A DNA stretch of 43,387 bases, from positions 1 through 43,387 of the forward strand of contig JADIME010000038.1 in the NCBI GenBank assembly GCA_017694935.1, written 5' to 3'. How positions within the stretch are numbered: position 1 is the stretch's first letter; each line of letters opens with the position of its first letter. The notes beneath the pieces are model-generated. The model ran no database searches. It worked only from the letters and a program-made list of their open reading frames with translations, and had not been told where the DNA came from. Below, in pieces: positions 8,437-18,352 of this stretch. Source of the DNA: Candidatus Merdivivens pullistercoris (GTDB lineage Bacteria > Bacteroidota > Bacteroidia > Bacteroidales > UBA932). The position numbers and the translations under genes were made by a program.

Positions 8437-9244
8437 ATTCTGCAAATATCCCGTACAACGCAGAGCCTGAACCGGACATGGAGGCGTACACGGCTCCAGC
8501 CTCATAAAGCGAGTCTTTGATTGCCTTCAATGCGGGGTGCTTTTTGAATACGCTGTTTTCGAAGTCGTTGATGATGCGCCCTTTCCATTGTTCCAAGGGT
8601 AGGGTTTCAATCAGGTCGCGAAGCCTCGTTTCCGGCATGGACGGGACGGCTCCGGAATATGCTTCCGCCGTCGATACCGGTATTCCCGGCGTTACAACTC
8701 CTATCTTGAAACCTTCCGGGACAGGATTTTCGATGGGGGCGAGTATTTCCCCGCGCCCTGTTGCCAGCATAGGCCTGTTGTATATGAAAAAAGGCACGTC
8801 GCTGCCTATGCGCGCCGCATGTTCCGCAAGCTGTTCCTGACCGAGCCCGAGGGAAAATATTTCATTCAGCATTTTCAGCGTGAATGCCGCATCGGCCGAC
8901 CCGCCTCCGAGGCCTGCCCCGGTGGGGATGCGTTTTGTCAATCTTATGTCGGCACCAGTGAGGGGATAATGTGCGTTTAATTCATTATACGCCTTGATGC
9001 ACAGGTCTTTATCCTTTGGCCAGATGTCGTCCGTGCCTTTGTCTCCAGTGGCCGGGATTAGTTTCAATGTGGTCTCTCCGTCGGTGCGTGCGGTAATTTC
9101 AAGTCGGTCATGCAGTCCCCCGTCAAGATAGCCGTATTCTTCGGTGAGGGGCAAGAAAACAGTCTCGATATCATGAAAACCGTCATCCCGGCGTTTCAGG
9201 ATATTGAGACCTATGTTTATTTTCGGATTCGGAAAAGTTATCAT
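8435..9244 (-). CDS. ispE: 4-diphosphocytidyl-2-C-methyl-D-erythritol kinase
   Basis: A 269-residue GHMP kinase of the non-mevalonate isoprenoid pathway; it phosphorylates the 2-hydroxyl of CDP-methylerythritol. The start is MITFPNPKINIGLNILKRR, with the N-terminal substrate loop and DGFHDIETVF. The ATP-binding glycine-rich motif PTGAGLGGGSAD is at 107-118. The C-terminal MSGSGSALYGIF is the third GHMP motif. The chosen ATG overlaps the nrdJ stop in an ATGA arrangement, so translation is probably coupled. An in-frame extension upstream would run into nrdJ and is not needed. Confidence 0.95.
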   Translation of the reverse strand: MITFPNPKINIGLNILKRRDDGFHDIETVFLPLTEEYGYLDGGLHDRLEITARTDGETTLKLIPATGDKGTDDIWPKDKDLCIKAYNELNAHYPLTGADIRLTKRIPTGAGLGGGSADAAFTLKMLNEIFSLGLGQEQLAEHAARIGSDVPFFIYNRPMLATGRGEILAPIENPVPEGFKIGVVTPGIPVSTAEAYSGAVPSMPETRLRDLIETLPLEQWKGRIINDFENSVFKKHPALKAIKDSLYEAGAVYASMSGSGSALYGIFAE

Positions 9245-11769
9245 CCGCACTTGGAATATCCGCAGTCCATGCAAACCAGACAGCCTTCCTGATAGACAAG
9301 GTTCTGTGATCCGCACTGGCCGCATTTCTTTCCTGTTTCGTCTTTTGTCCCGTTAGGAATGTATCTCTTCAAGGCGCGTTCAACCCCGTTTTTCCATGTA
9401 TTGATGGAGTCCGAGTCGAGTTCGAGGCCTTGCACGAGGTTGAGTATGTCCACTATAGGCATTCCGTTGCGGATGACCCCGGAGATGAGCTTCGCGTAGT
9501 TCCAGAACTCTTTGTTGAACATGTGCGATATTCCTCCGACTACGTTTTCATATCCGTATTTGTCCATATAGTGGAAGTCGTAACGCGATTTTCCTCCGTT
9601 AGGGTTTTTCTTCTTGACTATCCAGCCGTGGTCTATGGCTGCCGGGATATGGCGGCTGTCGTCGTCCACGAGACCGGTGAATATTTCGTAAGGACGGCCT
9701 TCCATGAGACCTACGAGGGCTATCCAGTTTTCCTTGCCGTTGCGGAACCTTATGACGTCCGCTTCAAGGGAGATAGGCCTCTTGCGCGGGTGACGGTAAG
9801 TATCCTTGTCCTTTTCTTTGTTGGAAACGAGTACGCCGGAACGGGAGCCTTCACGGTAAACGGTGATGCCTTTGCAGCCCGACTCCCAGGCCGTCTGGTA
9901 GACTTTGGATACCATTTCTTCCGTTATGTCCGAAGGAAGATTGACTGTGACGCTTATCGAGTGGTCCACCCATTTCTGTATCTGTCCCTGCATCCTCACT
10001 TTGGCCACCCAGTCAATGTCCGCGCTCGTGGCCTTGTTGTAAGGCGATTCGGCTACGAGGTCAGCGAGTTCCTCAGGTGTCATGTTCTTGACCTGCTCTA
10101 TGTTGTAACCCGCGATCTCACACCAGGTGAGGAATTTGTGATGGAATACATAGTATTCTTCAAAGCAGTCTCCCTGTTCGTCTTTGTATGATATCTTTAC
10201 ATTCTTGTCGTTGGGATTGACTTTCTTGCGGCGCGTGTAGAACGGGAGGAAAACCGGTTCTATTCCGGAAGTCGTCTGGCTCATCAGGCTTGTCGTGCCG
10301 GTAGGGGCTATCGTCAGCATCGAGATGTTGCGCCTTCCGTATTTTACCATGTCTTCATATAGTTTGCCGTCCGCTTCCTTGATCCGGAGTATCATAGGAT
10401 TGTCGGCTTCCCTGCGGTAGTCGAAGATAGGGAATGCCCCCCTTTCCTTCGCCATCTCCACAGAGCATCTGTACGCTTCGACGGCAAGTGTTTTCTGTAC
10501 TTTCACGGCAAAATCTATGGCCTCGTCGCTTCCGTACCTTATTCCAAGGGCTGCAAGCATGTCGCCTTCTGCCGTGATGCCGAGGCCCGTACGTCGTCCG
10601 CCGGCGGATTTTTTACGTATTTTTTCCCAAAGTTCAAGCTCCGTCCTCTTTATGTCCATGCTTTCCGGATCTTCATTGATCTTTTTTATGATCAGGTCGA
10701 TCTTTTCCATTTCGAGGTCAATGAGGTCGTCCATCATTCGCATGGCTTTCCTTACATGGGCCTTGAAGAGGCCGAAGTCGAAATGCGCGTCTTCGGTGAA
10801 CGGATTGACCACGTATGAGTAAAGGTTGATGGCTATCAGCCGGCAGCTGTCGTACGGGCATAAAGGAATCTCTCCGCACGGGTTGGTGCTGACGGTGCGG
10901 TATCCGAGGTCGGCATAGCAGTCCGCCACTGATTCGCGTATCACGGTGTCCCAGAAAAGCACTCCCGGTTCTGCGGATTTCCATGCGTTGTGGATGATTT
11001 TCTCCCACAGCGCGGCCGCGTCTATGTCCTGCCCGTATTTTTCGGGAACATCGGGGCTGATAGGGAAACGCTGGTGGTACTCCTTGTGTCCGAGCGCCGC
11101 TTTCATGAATTCGTCATCGACTTTTATGGATACGTTCGCTCCGGTGATTTTCCCCGGCTGCATCTTGGCGTCAATGAACCTTTCGGCATCAGGATGCTTG
11201 ATTGAAAGGGTGAGCATGAGCGCCCCGCGCCTTCCGTCCTGGGCCACTTCGCGGGTGGAATTGGAATATCTTTCCATGAACGGGACTATCCCGGTGGAAG
11301 TCAGCGCGCTGTTCATCACAGGGGAACCGGTAGGCCTGATATGCGAAAGGTCATGTCCCACTCCTCCGCGGCGTTTCATGAGCTGTACCTGCTCTTCGTC
11401 TATCTTCATGATGCCGCCGTACGAGTCGGCAGGATTCTCGGAACCGATTACGAAGCAGTTCGAAAGGGAAGCCACCTGATGGCTGTTTCCGATACCTGCC
11501 ATAGGCCCGCCCTGAGGAATGATGTATTTGAAATGGTCGAGCAATTCGAATATCTCTTCCTCTGAAAGAGGATTCGGATAATTGTTTTCTATCCGTGCGA
11601 ACTCCCGCGCCAGCCTGTGGTGCATTTCTTCCGGATTCTTTTCATAGATATGCCCGAAAGAATCCTTCTGTGCGTATTTGTTAATCCATACCGATGCGGC
11701 TAATTCATCTCCCTTGAAGTATTTCCTGCTACTTTCAAGGGCTTCCTCGTAAGCGACTGTCTTCTCCAT
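9241..11769 (-). CDS. nrdJ: Adenosylcobalamin-dependent (class II) ribonucleotide reductase
   Basis: An 842-residue class II ribonucleotide reductase, which makes deoxyribonucleotides using B12 and needs no oxygen. Recognisable parts are GHDLSHIRPTGSPVMNSALTS, the active-site strand STNPCGEIPLCPYDSC (about residues 290-305), the APTGTTSLMSQTTSGIEPVF loop and a C-terminal cysteine-rich zinc-ribbon-like tail (CGQCGSQNLVYQEGCLVCMDCG). The tail probably carries the redox cysteines that recycle the enzyme. It has its own minus-7 box at 11797-11804, is separated by 66 bp from sufD, and overlaps ispE by four bases. Confidence 0.96.
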   Translation of the reverse strand: MEKTVAYEEALESSRKYFKGDELAASVWINKYAQKDSFGHIYEKNPEEMHHRLAREFARIENNYPNPLSEEEIFELLDHFKYIIPQGGPMAGIGNSHQVASLSNCFVIGSENPADSYGGIMKIDEEQVQLMKRRGGVGHDLSHIRPTGSPVMNSALTSTGIVPFMERYSNSTREVAQDGRRGALMLTLSIKHPDAERFIDAKMQPGKITGANVSIKVDDEFMKAALGHKEYHQRFPISPDVPEKYGQDIDAAALWEKIIHNAWKSAEPGVLFWDTVIRESVADCYADLGYRTVSTNPCGEIPLCPYDSCRLIAINLYSYVVNPFTEDAHFDFGLFKAHVRKAMRMMDDLIDLEMEKIDLIIKKINEDPESMDIKRTELELWEKIRKKSAGGRRTGLGITAEGDMLAALGIRYGSDEAIDFAVKVQKTLAVEAYRCSVEMAKERGAFPIFDYRREADNPMILRIKEADGKLYEDMVKYGRRNISMLTIAPTGTTSLMSQTTSGIEPVFLPFYTRRKKVNPNDKNVKISYKDEQGDCFEEYYVFHHKFLTWCEIAGYNIEQVKNMTPEELADLVAESPYNKATSADIDWVAKVRMQGQIQKWVDHSISVTVNLPSDITEEMVSKVYQTAWESGCKGITVYREGSRSGVLVSNKEKDKDTYRHPRKRPISLEADVIRFRNGKENWIALVGLMEGRPYEIFTGLVDDDSRHIPAAIDHGWIVKKKNPNGGKSRYDFHYMDKYGYENVVGGISHMFNKEFWNYAKLISGVIRNGMPIVDILNLVQGLELDSDSINTWKNGVERALKRYIPNGTKDETGKKCGQCGSQNLVYQEGCLVCMDCGYSKCG

Positions 11770-11796
11770 ACCGTGATGTAATTGTTAAAAGGAATA

Positions 11797-11804
11797 CAAA
11801 GATA
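11797..11804 (-). promoter_or_regulatory. Minus-7 box TATCTTTG for nrdJ
   Basis: The minus-strand TATCTTTG lies 27 bp before the nrdJ ATG in the short sufD-nrdJ gap, suggesting nrdJ-ispE can be transcribed independently of suf. Confidence 0.55.
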
Positions 11805-11835
11805 TATCATATCCCGACATGTAGTAGAAGAAGAT

Positions 11836-12570
11836 TCAAAAAGTTATCAACAATTTGTCTATGTATGATATAACTCTTTCTTGTTCAGTATTTTCCTTGA
11901 TCATGGACACAATCGGCGACACAAATGCCTTCAGCATGATTTCCCGGGCGGTCTTTTCGGAAATCCCGCGCGAACGCATATAGAAAATCTGGTTCTCGTC
12001 CAATTTCCCGACAGTCGCCCCGTGTGAACATTTTACGTCGTCGGCGTATATTTCGAGTTGCGGCAAGGTCTCGACTTTCGCGTTTTCGCTTAACAGTATG
12101 CTGTGGCTTTCCTGATACGCTTCCGTCTTTTGCGCTCCGGGGCTTACTATGATTTTCCCGTGGAAAGAACATTTTGAGTTTCCGGAAGCAATGGTTCTGA
12201 ATGACTGGGAACTTTTGCATTCAGGGACGAGATGCCTGATATCCAACTCTATGTCACTTCGGTCGTTTCCTTTGCATATCACGGCACCGCAGATATCGCA
12301 GTTTGCCCCTTCGCCGGCAAGTGATATTTCGCATTTGAGTTTGAAATCCCCCTCTGTGTCTTTATGGTTCTTTTCATCCCCGCTCTCGGGAATTGCGGAA
12401 AGGAGGAGGACGATTATTTCGAGTCTGGCATTCTTGCCTACCGAAATTTTTCCGGGCATGCTGTCTCCATGGTACCCGTCGCCGTCATGGATTAGTGTAA
12501 GGAGCAGTTCTTTCCCGTCTTCCACTTTCAGGCAGTCGCTTTTTATATCATTGTCTGTCATTGCGCTCAT
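11836..12570 (-). CDS. sufD: SufD-like FeS assembly scaffold, short form
   Basis: A 244-residue SufB/SufD-family protein encoded right after sufC. The C-terminal core is clear: LPQLEIYADDVKCSHGATVGKLDENQIFYMRSRGISEKTARE, containing the conserved CSHGA segment at the SufB-SufD interface. SufD proteins are usually around 400 residues or more, so this one lacks most of the N-terminal domain and part of the beta-helix. The start ATG overlaps the sufC stop (ATGA), which supports the short form as the real gene rather than a fragment. In the SufBC2D complex SufD helps acquire iron and hold SufC. Whether the short form does the same is unknown. Confidence 0.82.
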   Translation of the reverse strand: MSAMTDNDIKSDCLKVEDGKELLLTLIHDGDGYHGDSMPGKISVGKNARLEIIVLLLSAIPESGDEKNHKDTEGDFKLKCEISLAGEGANCDICGAVICKGNDRSDIELDIRHLVPECKSSQSFRTIASGNSKCSFHGKIIVSPGAQKTEAYQESHSILLSENAKVETLPQLEIYADDVKCSHGATVGKLDENQIFYMRSRGISEKTAREIMLKAFVSPIVSMIKENTEQERVISYIDKLLITF

Positions 12571-13319
12571 CTGTTAATGATCCAATCGTATCCTCGCTGT
12601 TCTATCTCTTTGGCCAGTTCCCTTCCCGCTTCGTGGACTATGCGTCCTCCGGCAAGCACGTGTACCCTGTCCGGTACAATCATGTCAAGAAGCCGTTCAT
12701 AGTGAGTGATTACTATGGCGGATGTGTCTTCGTGCCTGAGACTATTGACTCCGGCCGCGACGATTTTCATTGCATCCACATCCAGACCGCTGTCGGTCTC
12801 GTCGAGTATCGCGAGTGTCGGTTCAAGCATGGCCATCTGGAATACTTCGTTCCTTTTCTTTTCCCCTCCGGAGAATCCCACGTTCACGTCCCTCTTGGCG
12901 AAATCGCTTTTCATCTGCACGAGCTGCATCTTCTCTTTCATGAGTTTAAGGAATTCGCCTCCGGTCAGCGGTTCCATGCCTTTGGCTTTCCGGTGTGCGT
13001 TCACTGCCGCTTTCATGAAATTGGCGTTTGACACTCCGGGTATTTCTACCGGGTACTGGAAGCTGAGGAATATCCCTTCGCGGCTTCTTTCTTCCGGGGA
13101 CATTGCCAGAAGGTCCTTTCCCTTGAAAATGATTTCTCCTTCAGTGACTTCGTATCTGTCCCTGCCGGTGAGTACCGCCGACAAGGTACTCTTGCCGGCT
13201 CCGTTGGGGCCCATGATGGCGTGTATTTCTCCTTCGCCGATTGTAAGATCTATGCCTTTCAGTATTTCTTTGCCGTCTATGGCGGCATGAAGATTCCGTA
13301 TTTCAAGCAATTTTTTCAT
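12567..13319 (-). CDS. sufC: SufC, FeS assembly ATPase
   Basis: A 250-residue ABC-type ATPase with Walker A (GPNGAGKSTLSAVL), the SufC-specific signature (GFSGGEKKRNEVFQMAML), Walker B (LAILDETDSGLDVDAM) and the switch histidine (VITHYERLL). It powers the SufBC2D scaffold that builds iron-sulfur clusters. It lies 22 bp after sufB and overlaps sufD by four bases. No cysteine desulfurase (sufS) or sufE is seen in this window. Confidence 0.97.
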   Translation of the reverse strand: MKKLLEIRNLHAAIDGKEILKGIDLTIGEGEIHAIMGPNGAGKSTLSAVLTGRDRYEVTEGEIIFKGKDLLAMSPEERSREGIFLSFQYPVEIPGVSNANFMKAAVNAHRKAKGMEPLTGGEFLKLMKEKMQLVQMKSDFAKRDVNVGFSGGEKKRNEVFQMAMLEPTLAILDETDSGLDVDAMKIVAAGVNSLRHEDTSAIVITHYERLLDMIVPDRVHVLAGGRIVHEAGRELAKEIEQRGYDWIINR

Positions 13320-13341
13320 AATCCTATTTTTATCTGTTTGT

Positions 13342-14784
13342 TTATCCCACGCTTCCTTCGAGCGATACCGACAATAGTTTCTGGGCCTCCATGGCGAATT
13401 CCATCGGAAGTTTGGCGAGGACTTCTTTCGCGTATCCGTTTACTATCAATCCGACAGCGTCTTCTTCACTTATTCCTCTCTGGCGTGCATAAAACAGCTG
13501 GTCTTCACTGATCTTGGATGTGGTGGCCTCGTGTTCCACTATCGCGTTCGGGCAGCTGCTTTGTATTACCGGGAATGTATGCGCCCCGCAGCGGTCGCCG
13601 ATTAGCAGACTGTCGCACTGCGAGAAATTCCTCGCATTCTCCGCCGTTTTCGTGAACCTCACAAGGCCACGGTAACTGTTTTGGCTCCTTCCTGCAGAAA
13701 TCCCTTTGCTGACTATCCTGCTGCGGGTGTTCCGGCCGATGTGTATCATCTTCGTGCCAGTGTCCGCCTGTTGGAAATTATTGGTCAGGGCCACCGAGTA
13801 GAACTCCGAAACAGAGTCGTCTCCTTTTAATATTGTACTTGGATATTTCCATGTTATGGCGGAACCGGTTTCCACCTGAGTCCAGAACAGGCGGCTGCGG
13901 TCTCCCTTGCAGATACCTCTCTTTGTCACGAAGTTGTATATGCCGCCGCGTCCCTGTTTGTCGCCCGGATACCAGTTCTGTACGGTGGAGTATTTTACTT
14001 CGGCGTCTTCCAGTACGACTATTTCCACGACGGCTGCATGCAACTGGTTCTCGTCCCTCATGGGGGCGGTACAGCCTTCGAGGTAGCTTACATAAGAGCC
14101 TTCGTCGGCAACGATGAGAGTTCTTTCGAACTGCCCCGTGCCTCTCGCGTTTATCCTGAAATAGCTCGACAGTTCCATCGGGCATCTTACTCCTTTGGGT
14201 ATATATACAAACGACCCGTCGCTGAACACTGCAGAGTTCAAGGCGGCGAAATAGTTGTCTCCGGCAGGGACTACGCTTGCAAGGTATTTCCGCACCAGAT
14301 CAGGATGTTCTCTGACCGCTTCCGAGAAAGAGCAGAATATGATGCCTTTTTCCGAGAGTACCTGCCTGTATGTGGTAGTGACGGAAACGGAGTCGAAAAC
14401 AGCATCTACGGCCACTCCTGCAAGTACTTCCCTTTCATGAAGCGGAATGCCGAGCTTTTCAAAAGTCTCGGCAAGGGCCGGGTCTATCTCTTTCGGCCTG
14501 TCCTTGTCGCTCTTCGGCGCGGCGTAATATACAATATCCTGATAGTCGATGGGCGGTATGTCCAGATGCGCCCAAGAAGGCATCTTCATGTTGCACCATC
14601 GCCTGTAGGCGTCAAGGCGGAACTCCAACAGCCACTGCGGTTCCTGCTTTTTCGCCGATATGAGACGGATGATATCTTCGTTAAGTCCTTTGGGGATGAA
14701 CTCCTGTTCCACATCGGTGGTAAAACCGTGTTCGTATTCGTTCTCGGTTATATTTTTGATTATATCGTCTTCGTTCTCTTTCAT
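13342..14784 (-). CDS. sufB: SufB, FeS assembly scaffold
   Basis: A 480-residue SufB of full family length. Landmarks are [21 protein letters not shown] near the N-terminus, [23 protein letters not shown], the sulfur-accepting cysteine region [42 protein letters not shown] and [22 protein letters not shown]. It is the first gene of sufBCD, the usual Bacteroidota order, and has a minus-7 box 7 bp upstream of the ATG. Confidence 0.97.
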   Translation of the reverse strand: MKENEDDIIKNITENEYEHGFTTDVEQEFIPKGLNEDIIRLISAKKQEPQWLLEFRLDAYRRWCNMKMPSWAHLDIPPIDYQDIVYYAAPKSDKDRPKEIDPALAETFEKLGIPLHEREVLAGVAVDAVFDSVSVTTTYRQVLSEKGIIFCSFSEAVREHPDLVRKYLASVVPAGDNYFAALNSAVFSDGSFVYIPKGVRCPMELSSYFRINARGTGQFERTLIVADEGSYVSYLEGCTAPMRDENQLHAAVVEIVVLEDAEVKYSTVQNWYPGDKQGRGGIYNFVTKRGICKGDRSRLFWTQVETGSAITWKYPSTILKGDDSVSEFYSVALTNNFQQADTGTKMIHIGRNTRSRIVSKGISAGRSQNSYRGLVRFTKTAENARNFSQCDSLLIGDRCGAHTFPVIQSSCPNAIVEHEATTSKISEDQLFYARQRGISEEDAVGLIVNGYAKEVLAKLPMEFAMEAQKLLSVSLEGSVG

Positions 14785-14791
14785 AATAGTG

Positions 14792-14799
14792 CAAAATTA
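14792..14799 (-). promoter_or_regulatory. Minus-7 box TAATTTTG for sufBCD
   Basis: The minus-strand TAATTTTG ends seven bases before the sufB ATG, implying a very short leader. Confidence 0.5.
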
Positions 14800-14979
14800 C
14801 TAAGTTTTTCGACACTCAGGCATCATGTAGTCATTTTTCGGTCCGGACCGGATTTGTCTGATTGCCGTATTCATGTTTTTCCATTGTTATTCGGAATTTT
14901 CTTCGTAAATTGCGTTTTTTCCGGTTTTGCCGTAATCGCTCTAAGACTGGTTGTAGATTAATATTAATAATATAAAAAC

Positions 14980-16434
14980 ATGAAGAAATTATTTTTGATT
15001 TTTGCCGTGTCGATGTTGTCTGTCTTGCATGTGACTGTATCATGTACTCCGGAAGGCGGCGGTGACAGCCATGTGGACAAGGTCCCTTTGCCTTCTCCAT
15101 CCGTTGTGGTGCAGCATGTCGATGATAGGTCTTTTTCGCTTGCGTGGGAACCGGTTGTCGGAGCGGTTTCCTATAAATACGCAAGCGATTGTCCCGTGAA
15201 CACGGAAGGCATGACATCGGATACATTGCTGTCGTTTTCCGGACTTGCCGCCGGTTCCACGTACACCGTATCCTTGTCCGCCGTGCCTGCTTCAGATGCA
15301 GTGATGTTTGAAGAGTCTCCCGCGTCCGAAGTCACGGTGACTCTTAAAGACGGCGATACGCCGGAACCGGAAGACGAGATGTTCACCATAGAAATACAGG
15401 ACGACCCGGATATGATGGTAGTGACCTATACGGTCACGCCGAAAGACTTATCGATGCTTTTTTACCGGGATTGTTTTACCGACAGCCAATGGCTGGAGAT
15501 GGGAGGTAATTCGGAAGACGTATGGACCAATGCTTTACAGGGATATTTGGAATTGTTCGGCACTTCATGGCTATACATGGTGGCGGAGAGCGGAGTGGTC
15601 GAATCTTTTTTTGACTATGCCTATGACCAACATACATACATATTGGTGGCCGGTCTGGATTCTCTCGCCAACCGCATTACATCGGTAACGGATACAGTGT
15701 TTTATTCAGGCCCGGTCCCTCCTTCGGACATTACTTTTAAAGTTACCGTAGAAGATATAGGTACTTCCAGCGCTGTCGTGTCGGTGGAACCGTCCAACAA
15801 TGATCCATATTCCATGCTGCTTGTCGAAAGTGCCTCCCTTGAGGGGTTTTCCGAAGCCGAGGTGGAAGATCTGATACGCATAAGTTATGGGGAATATATC
15901 AATGACGGGCATGTCTACCAAGGAAGCATGACCATGACCTACCGTGAAGGAAAGCTGGACCCTGACACGGAATACACGGTTCTCGTGTTCGGATGGAATA
16001 CCACGCTCAGTACGGATGTGTCATTCCATACATTCAGGACGAAAGAGGCTTCAAGCAGTTCGGATCTTACTTTCGACTGGTTGATAGAAGTGTCCGGGCC
16101 TACGGAGATTCATGCAGTAGTAACACCGTCGGACATGGATGCACAGTATATAGTAGTTCCTATGCCGGATTACGATTATGAAGAATTCGGCAGTGACATC
16201 GAGGCGTATATAGAATATGTTACCATGGGAATTATAACGCCTTATGATTATGCGTACATGTTTGCGACTACCGGGGTTACGGACAGGATATTCGATGAAT
16301 TTAACGACGGGATATATCCCGGAAGTTCATATATGTTCTTCGCCGTGGGATTGGATATGGACAATTCTGAAAAAACGGTTTCTTTCTATGAACCGCAATT
16401 TTACGGGGATATGGTAACAACGCCCGACGAGTGA
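14980..16434 (+). CDS. Fibronectin-III/modular surface lipoprotein A
   Basis: A 484-residue predicted lipoprotein with signal peptide and lipobox (VTVSC). Residues about 35-120 form a fibronectin type III-like domain (FSLAWEPVVGAVSYKYA, then LAAGSTYTVSLSAV). It is followed by three similar modules of about 110 residues (starting near FTIEIQ, ITFKVTV and LTFDWLIEV). Each has a VxPS-like strand, a central helical part and a closing Y-x-(V/L/F)-x-(A/V)-x-G strand. No enzyme motif is seen. It is probably surface-exposed and may bind protein or glycan; function is not known. The gene at 16491 is a paralogue 56 bp downstream. Confidence 0.75.
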   Translation: MKKLFLIFAVSMLSVLHVTVSCTPEGGGDSHVDKVPLPSPSVVVQHVDDRSFSLAWEPVVGAVSYKYASDCPVNTEGMTSDTLLSFSGLAAGSTYTVSLSAVPASDAVMFEESPASEVTVTLKDGDTPEPEDEMFTIEIQDDPDMMVVTYTVTPKDLSMLFYRDCFTDSQWLEMGGNSEDVWTNALQGYLELFGTSWLYMVAESGVVESFFDYAYDQHTYILVAGLDSLANRITSVTDTVFYSGPVPPSDITFKVTVEDIGTSSAVVSVEPSNNDPYSMLLVESASLEGFSEAEVEDLIRISYGEYINDGHVYQGSMTMTYREGKLDPDTEYTVLVFGWNTTLSTDVSFHTFRTKEASSSSDLTFDWLIEVSGPTEIHAVVTPSDMDAQYIVVPMPDYDYEEFGSDIEAYIEYVTMGIITPYDYAYMFATTGVTDRIFDEFNDGIYPGSSYMFFAVGLDMDNSEKTVSFYEPQFYGDMVTTPDE

Positions 16435-16490
16435 AAACGATACGGCGTTTTGCTCAAATGTAATAGCAATTGATAAAACTGTTTGATGAT

Positions 16491-18269
16491 ATGAAATTAC
16501 GATCTTATTTCTTTGCCGGAGCCATCGTTGCGACGGCCTTTGTCTCATGCAACCGGGACGAATTGAAAGATACAGTGCTCGATGCTCCGGTGCTTGAGGT
16601 TTCAGAAACATCCCCAACTTCGTTTACGGTGGCATGGAAGGAAGTCAGTGGAGCCGATATGTATACGTATGAATTTAAGGAAGAGCAGGCAAGCACGGAA
16701 AGCCTGTCGGTGACTTTCAACGGTCTGGAAACCGATACTACGTACACTCTCAGGGTAAGGGCCGTATCTACCGTGGCCTCTGTCGTGTCCGACTGGTCTG
16801 AGATAAGCGTGGATCTGGTTTCCGGAGGTGGATCCGAAGACCCTGTGTTCAGCGTAAATCTGAGTACGCAGATGAAACCGGGATACATACTGAACGTAAA
16901 GACGTCTCCTGCAGACAAGGAATATCCTTATTATTTCGAGCCTGTCCCGGGTTCCGTCTACGAAACTTTCGGCAATGATCCGGAAGCCATGTTCGCGGAT
17001 ATCATCAGTACATATTTATTGTATTATCAGGGTGACAAAGCCAACGCATTCGAAAACCTCCACATGACGGGGGACAAGGATGTGGATTACAATATATCCG
17101 GATATGCCGAGCCTGAGTTTCACGTATTTGCGGCAGGAATCGATGATGAAATGAATATAACTACGGAAGTGGAACATGTCCAAGTCGCCGTGGATCTGCC
17201 TGTGTCTGAAAATACCTTCCTGATAACCGTGGATATCTGCACCCAGTCTTTCATACAGGTTACGGTAGCGCCTTCGAACGGTGATCAGTATGCGCTCATA
17301 CTTCAGGACAAGGAAACTGTTGATGCCATGTCGGAGGCCCAGTTGAGGAATTTCCTCCTTTCGCTGGTAAATGACAATTCTTTGTGTACGAACGAAGTCA
17401 CAATGAAATACGAAAACGGCATCGTGCCTTCGCACGATTATTCCGTGTTGGTATTCGGCTGCGAGGATGGTGTCATGACTACGGAAATAAGCCGCAAGGA
17501 TTTGAGGACTCCTGATCCTGAGGTAGTAGAGGATCTTACATTCGAGTTCAGCGTGGAAGTCCTCGGGCCGCAGGAAGCGGAAGTGGAGGTAGTGCCTTCG
17601 GATCAGCAGGCTTCGTATTTCTATGATGTGGTGAGCCTGTCCGACTGGGATGCGCACTATCGGAATGAACCGTCTTTGTATGTTGAAGAAATGGCTTCTT
17701 CCCAGGGCCGCAGCGTAGCCGAATATTTGGATAATTTCGGTTCAATCGGTACTGAAACGGCTTCTTATGATTCCTTTTATCTCTCTTCAGGGACTGACTA
17801 TATTTTGTTTGCCATGGGGTATTATTTTGAAGGCGATGAGGTAGTATGGCTTGACGCGCAATCCACTGGCTTCAGCACGCCTGCCTATGGCGGCGGGGCA
17901 GGCGGGAACCTTACTTTCCAGTTACAGATAATGGCTGTGGAAATCGGGAGGTTCTATGTGGATGTGATACCTTCCGATGACACTTTCCCTTATGTGTACG
18001 CTGTTTTGACGGATGCTGAATATGATGAATATTATCCGGATGATGTTTATGGATATTTCTACGGGCAATATGAGAGTTCCGGTTTTGAAGGGACATTCGC
18101 GGACTATGTAGGGAGTATAAGCAGGACTGGGGAAACTTACGAGCTTTCGGATTATCATGCAAGCGATTCTTGCCGGTATTATAAACTGATCGCGGCGGAA
18201 GTATCCATGGAAGGGGGCAATGTCGTTTTTTATGAACCGGCAGAGACCGATGAGTTTTTTGAATATTAG
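16491..18269 (+). CDS. Fibronectin-III/modular surface lipoprotein B
   Basis: A 592-residue paralogue of the preceding lipoprotein, with lipobox (AFVSC) and an N-terminal FnIII-like domain (FTVAWKEVSGADMYTYEF, then LETDTTYTLRVRAV). Four modules follow, one more than in the neighbour (starting near FSVNLSTQ, FLITVDI, LTFEFSVEV and LTFQLQIMA). The VxPSxxxxxY motif recurs (VAPSNGDQY, VVPSDQQASY, VIPSDDTFPY). I use the ATG at 16491; a TTG at 16470 gives an extra seven residues and a poorer signal peptide. The tandem pair with different module counts suggests duplication and later module gain or loss. Confidence 0.75.
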   Translation: MKLRSYFFAGAIVATAFVSCNRDELKDTVLDAPVLEVSETSPTSFTVAWKEVSGADMYTYEFKEEQASTESLSVTFNGLETDTTYTLRVRAVSTVASVVSDWSEISVDLVSGGGSEDPVFSVNLSTQMKPGYILNVKTSPADKEYPYYFEPVPGSVYETFGNDPEAMFADIISTYLLYYQGDKANAFENLHMTGDKDVDYNISGYAEPEFHVFAAGIDDEMNITTEVEHVQVAVDLPVSENTFLITVDICTQSFIQVTVAPSNGDQYALILQDKETVDAMSEAQLRNFLLSLVNDNSLCTNEVTMKYENGIVPSHDYSVLVFGCEDGVMTTEISRKDLRTPDPEVVEDLTFEFSVEVLGPQEAEVEVVPSDQQASYFYDVVSLSDWDAHYRNEPSLYVEEMASSQGRSVAEYLDNFGSIGTETASYDSFYLSSGTDYILFAMGYYFEGDEVVWLDAQSTGFSTPAYGGGAGGNLTFQLQIMAVEIGRFYVDVIPSDDTFPYVYAVLTDAEYDEYYPDDVYGYFYGQYESSGFEGTFADYVGSISRTGETYELSDYHASDSCRYYKLIAAEVSMEGGNVVFYEPAETDEFFEY

Positions 18270-18352
18270 GAGCCTGTCTCCGGTTTTTGAGCGATCACCA
18301 CATCATCGTCCCTTGTTTTTTATTGTTTTTTAACACTTTGACTGTTAATGTT

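Noticed and set aside
9245-9325. 27-residue N-terminal extension of ispE
   Set aside because: It lies inside nrdJ, and the conserved IspE N-terminus begins at the ATG overlapping the nrdJ stop.
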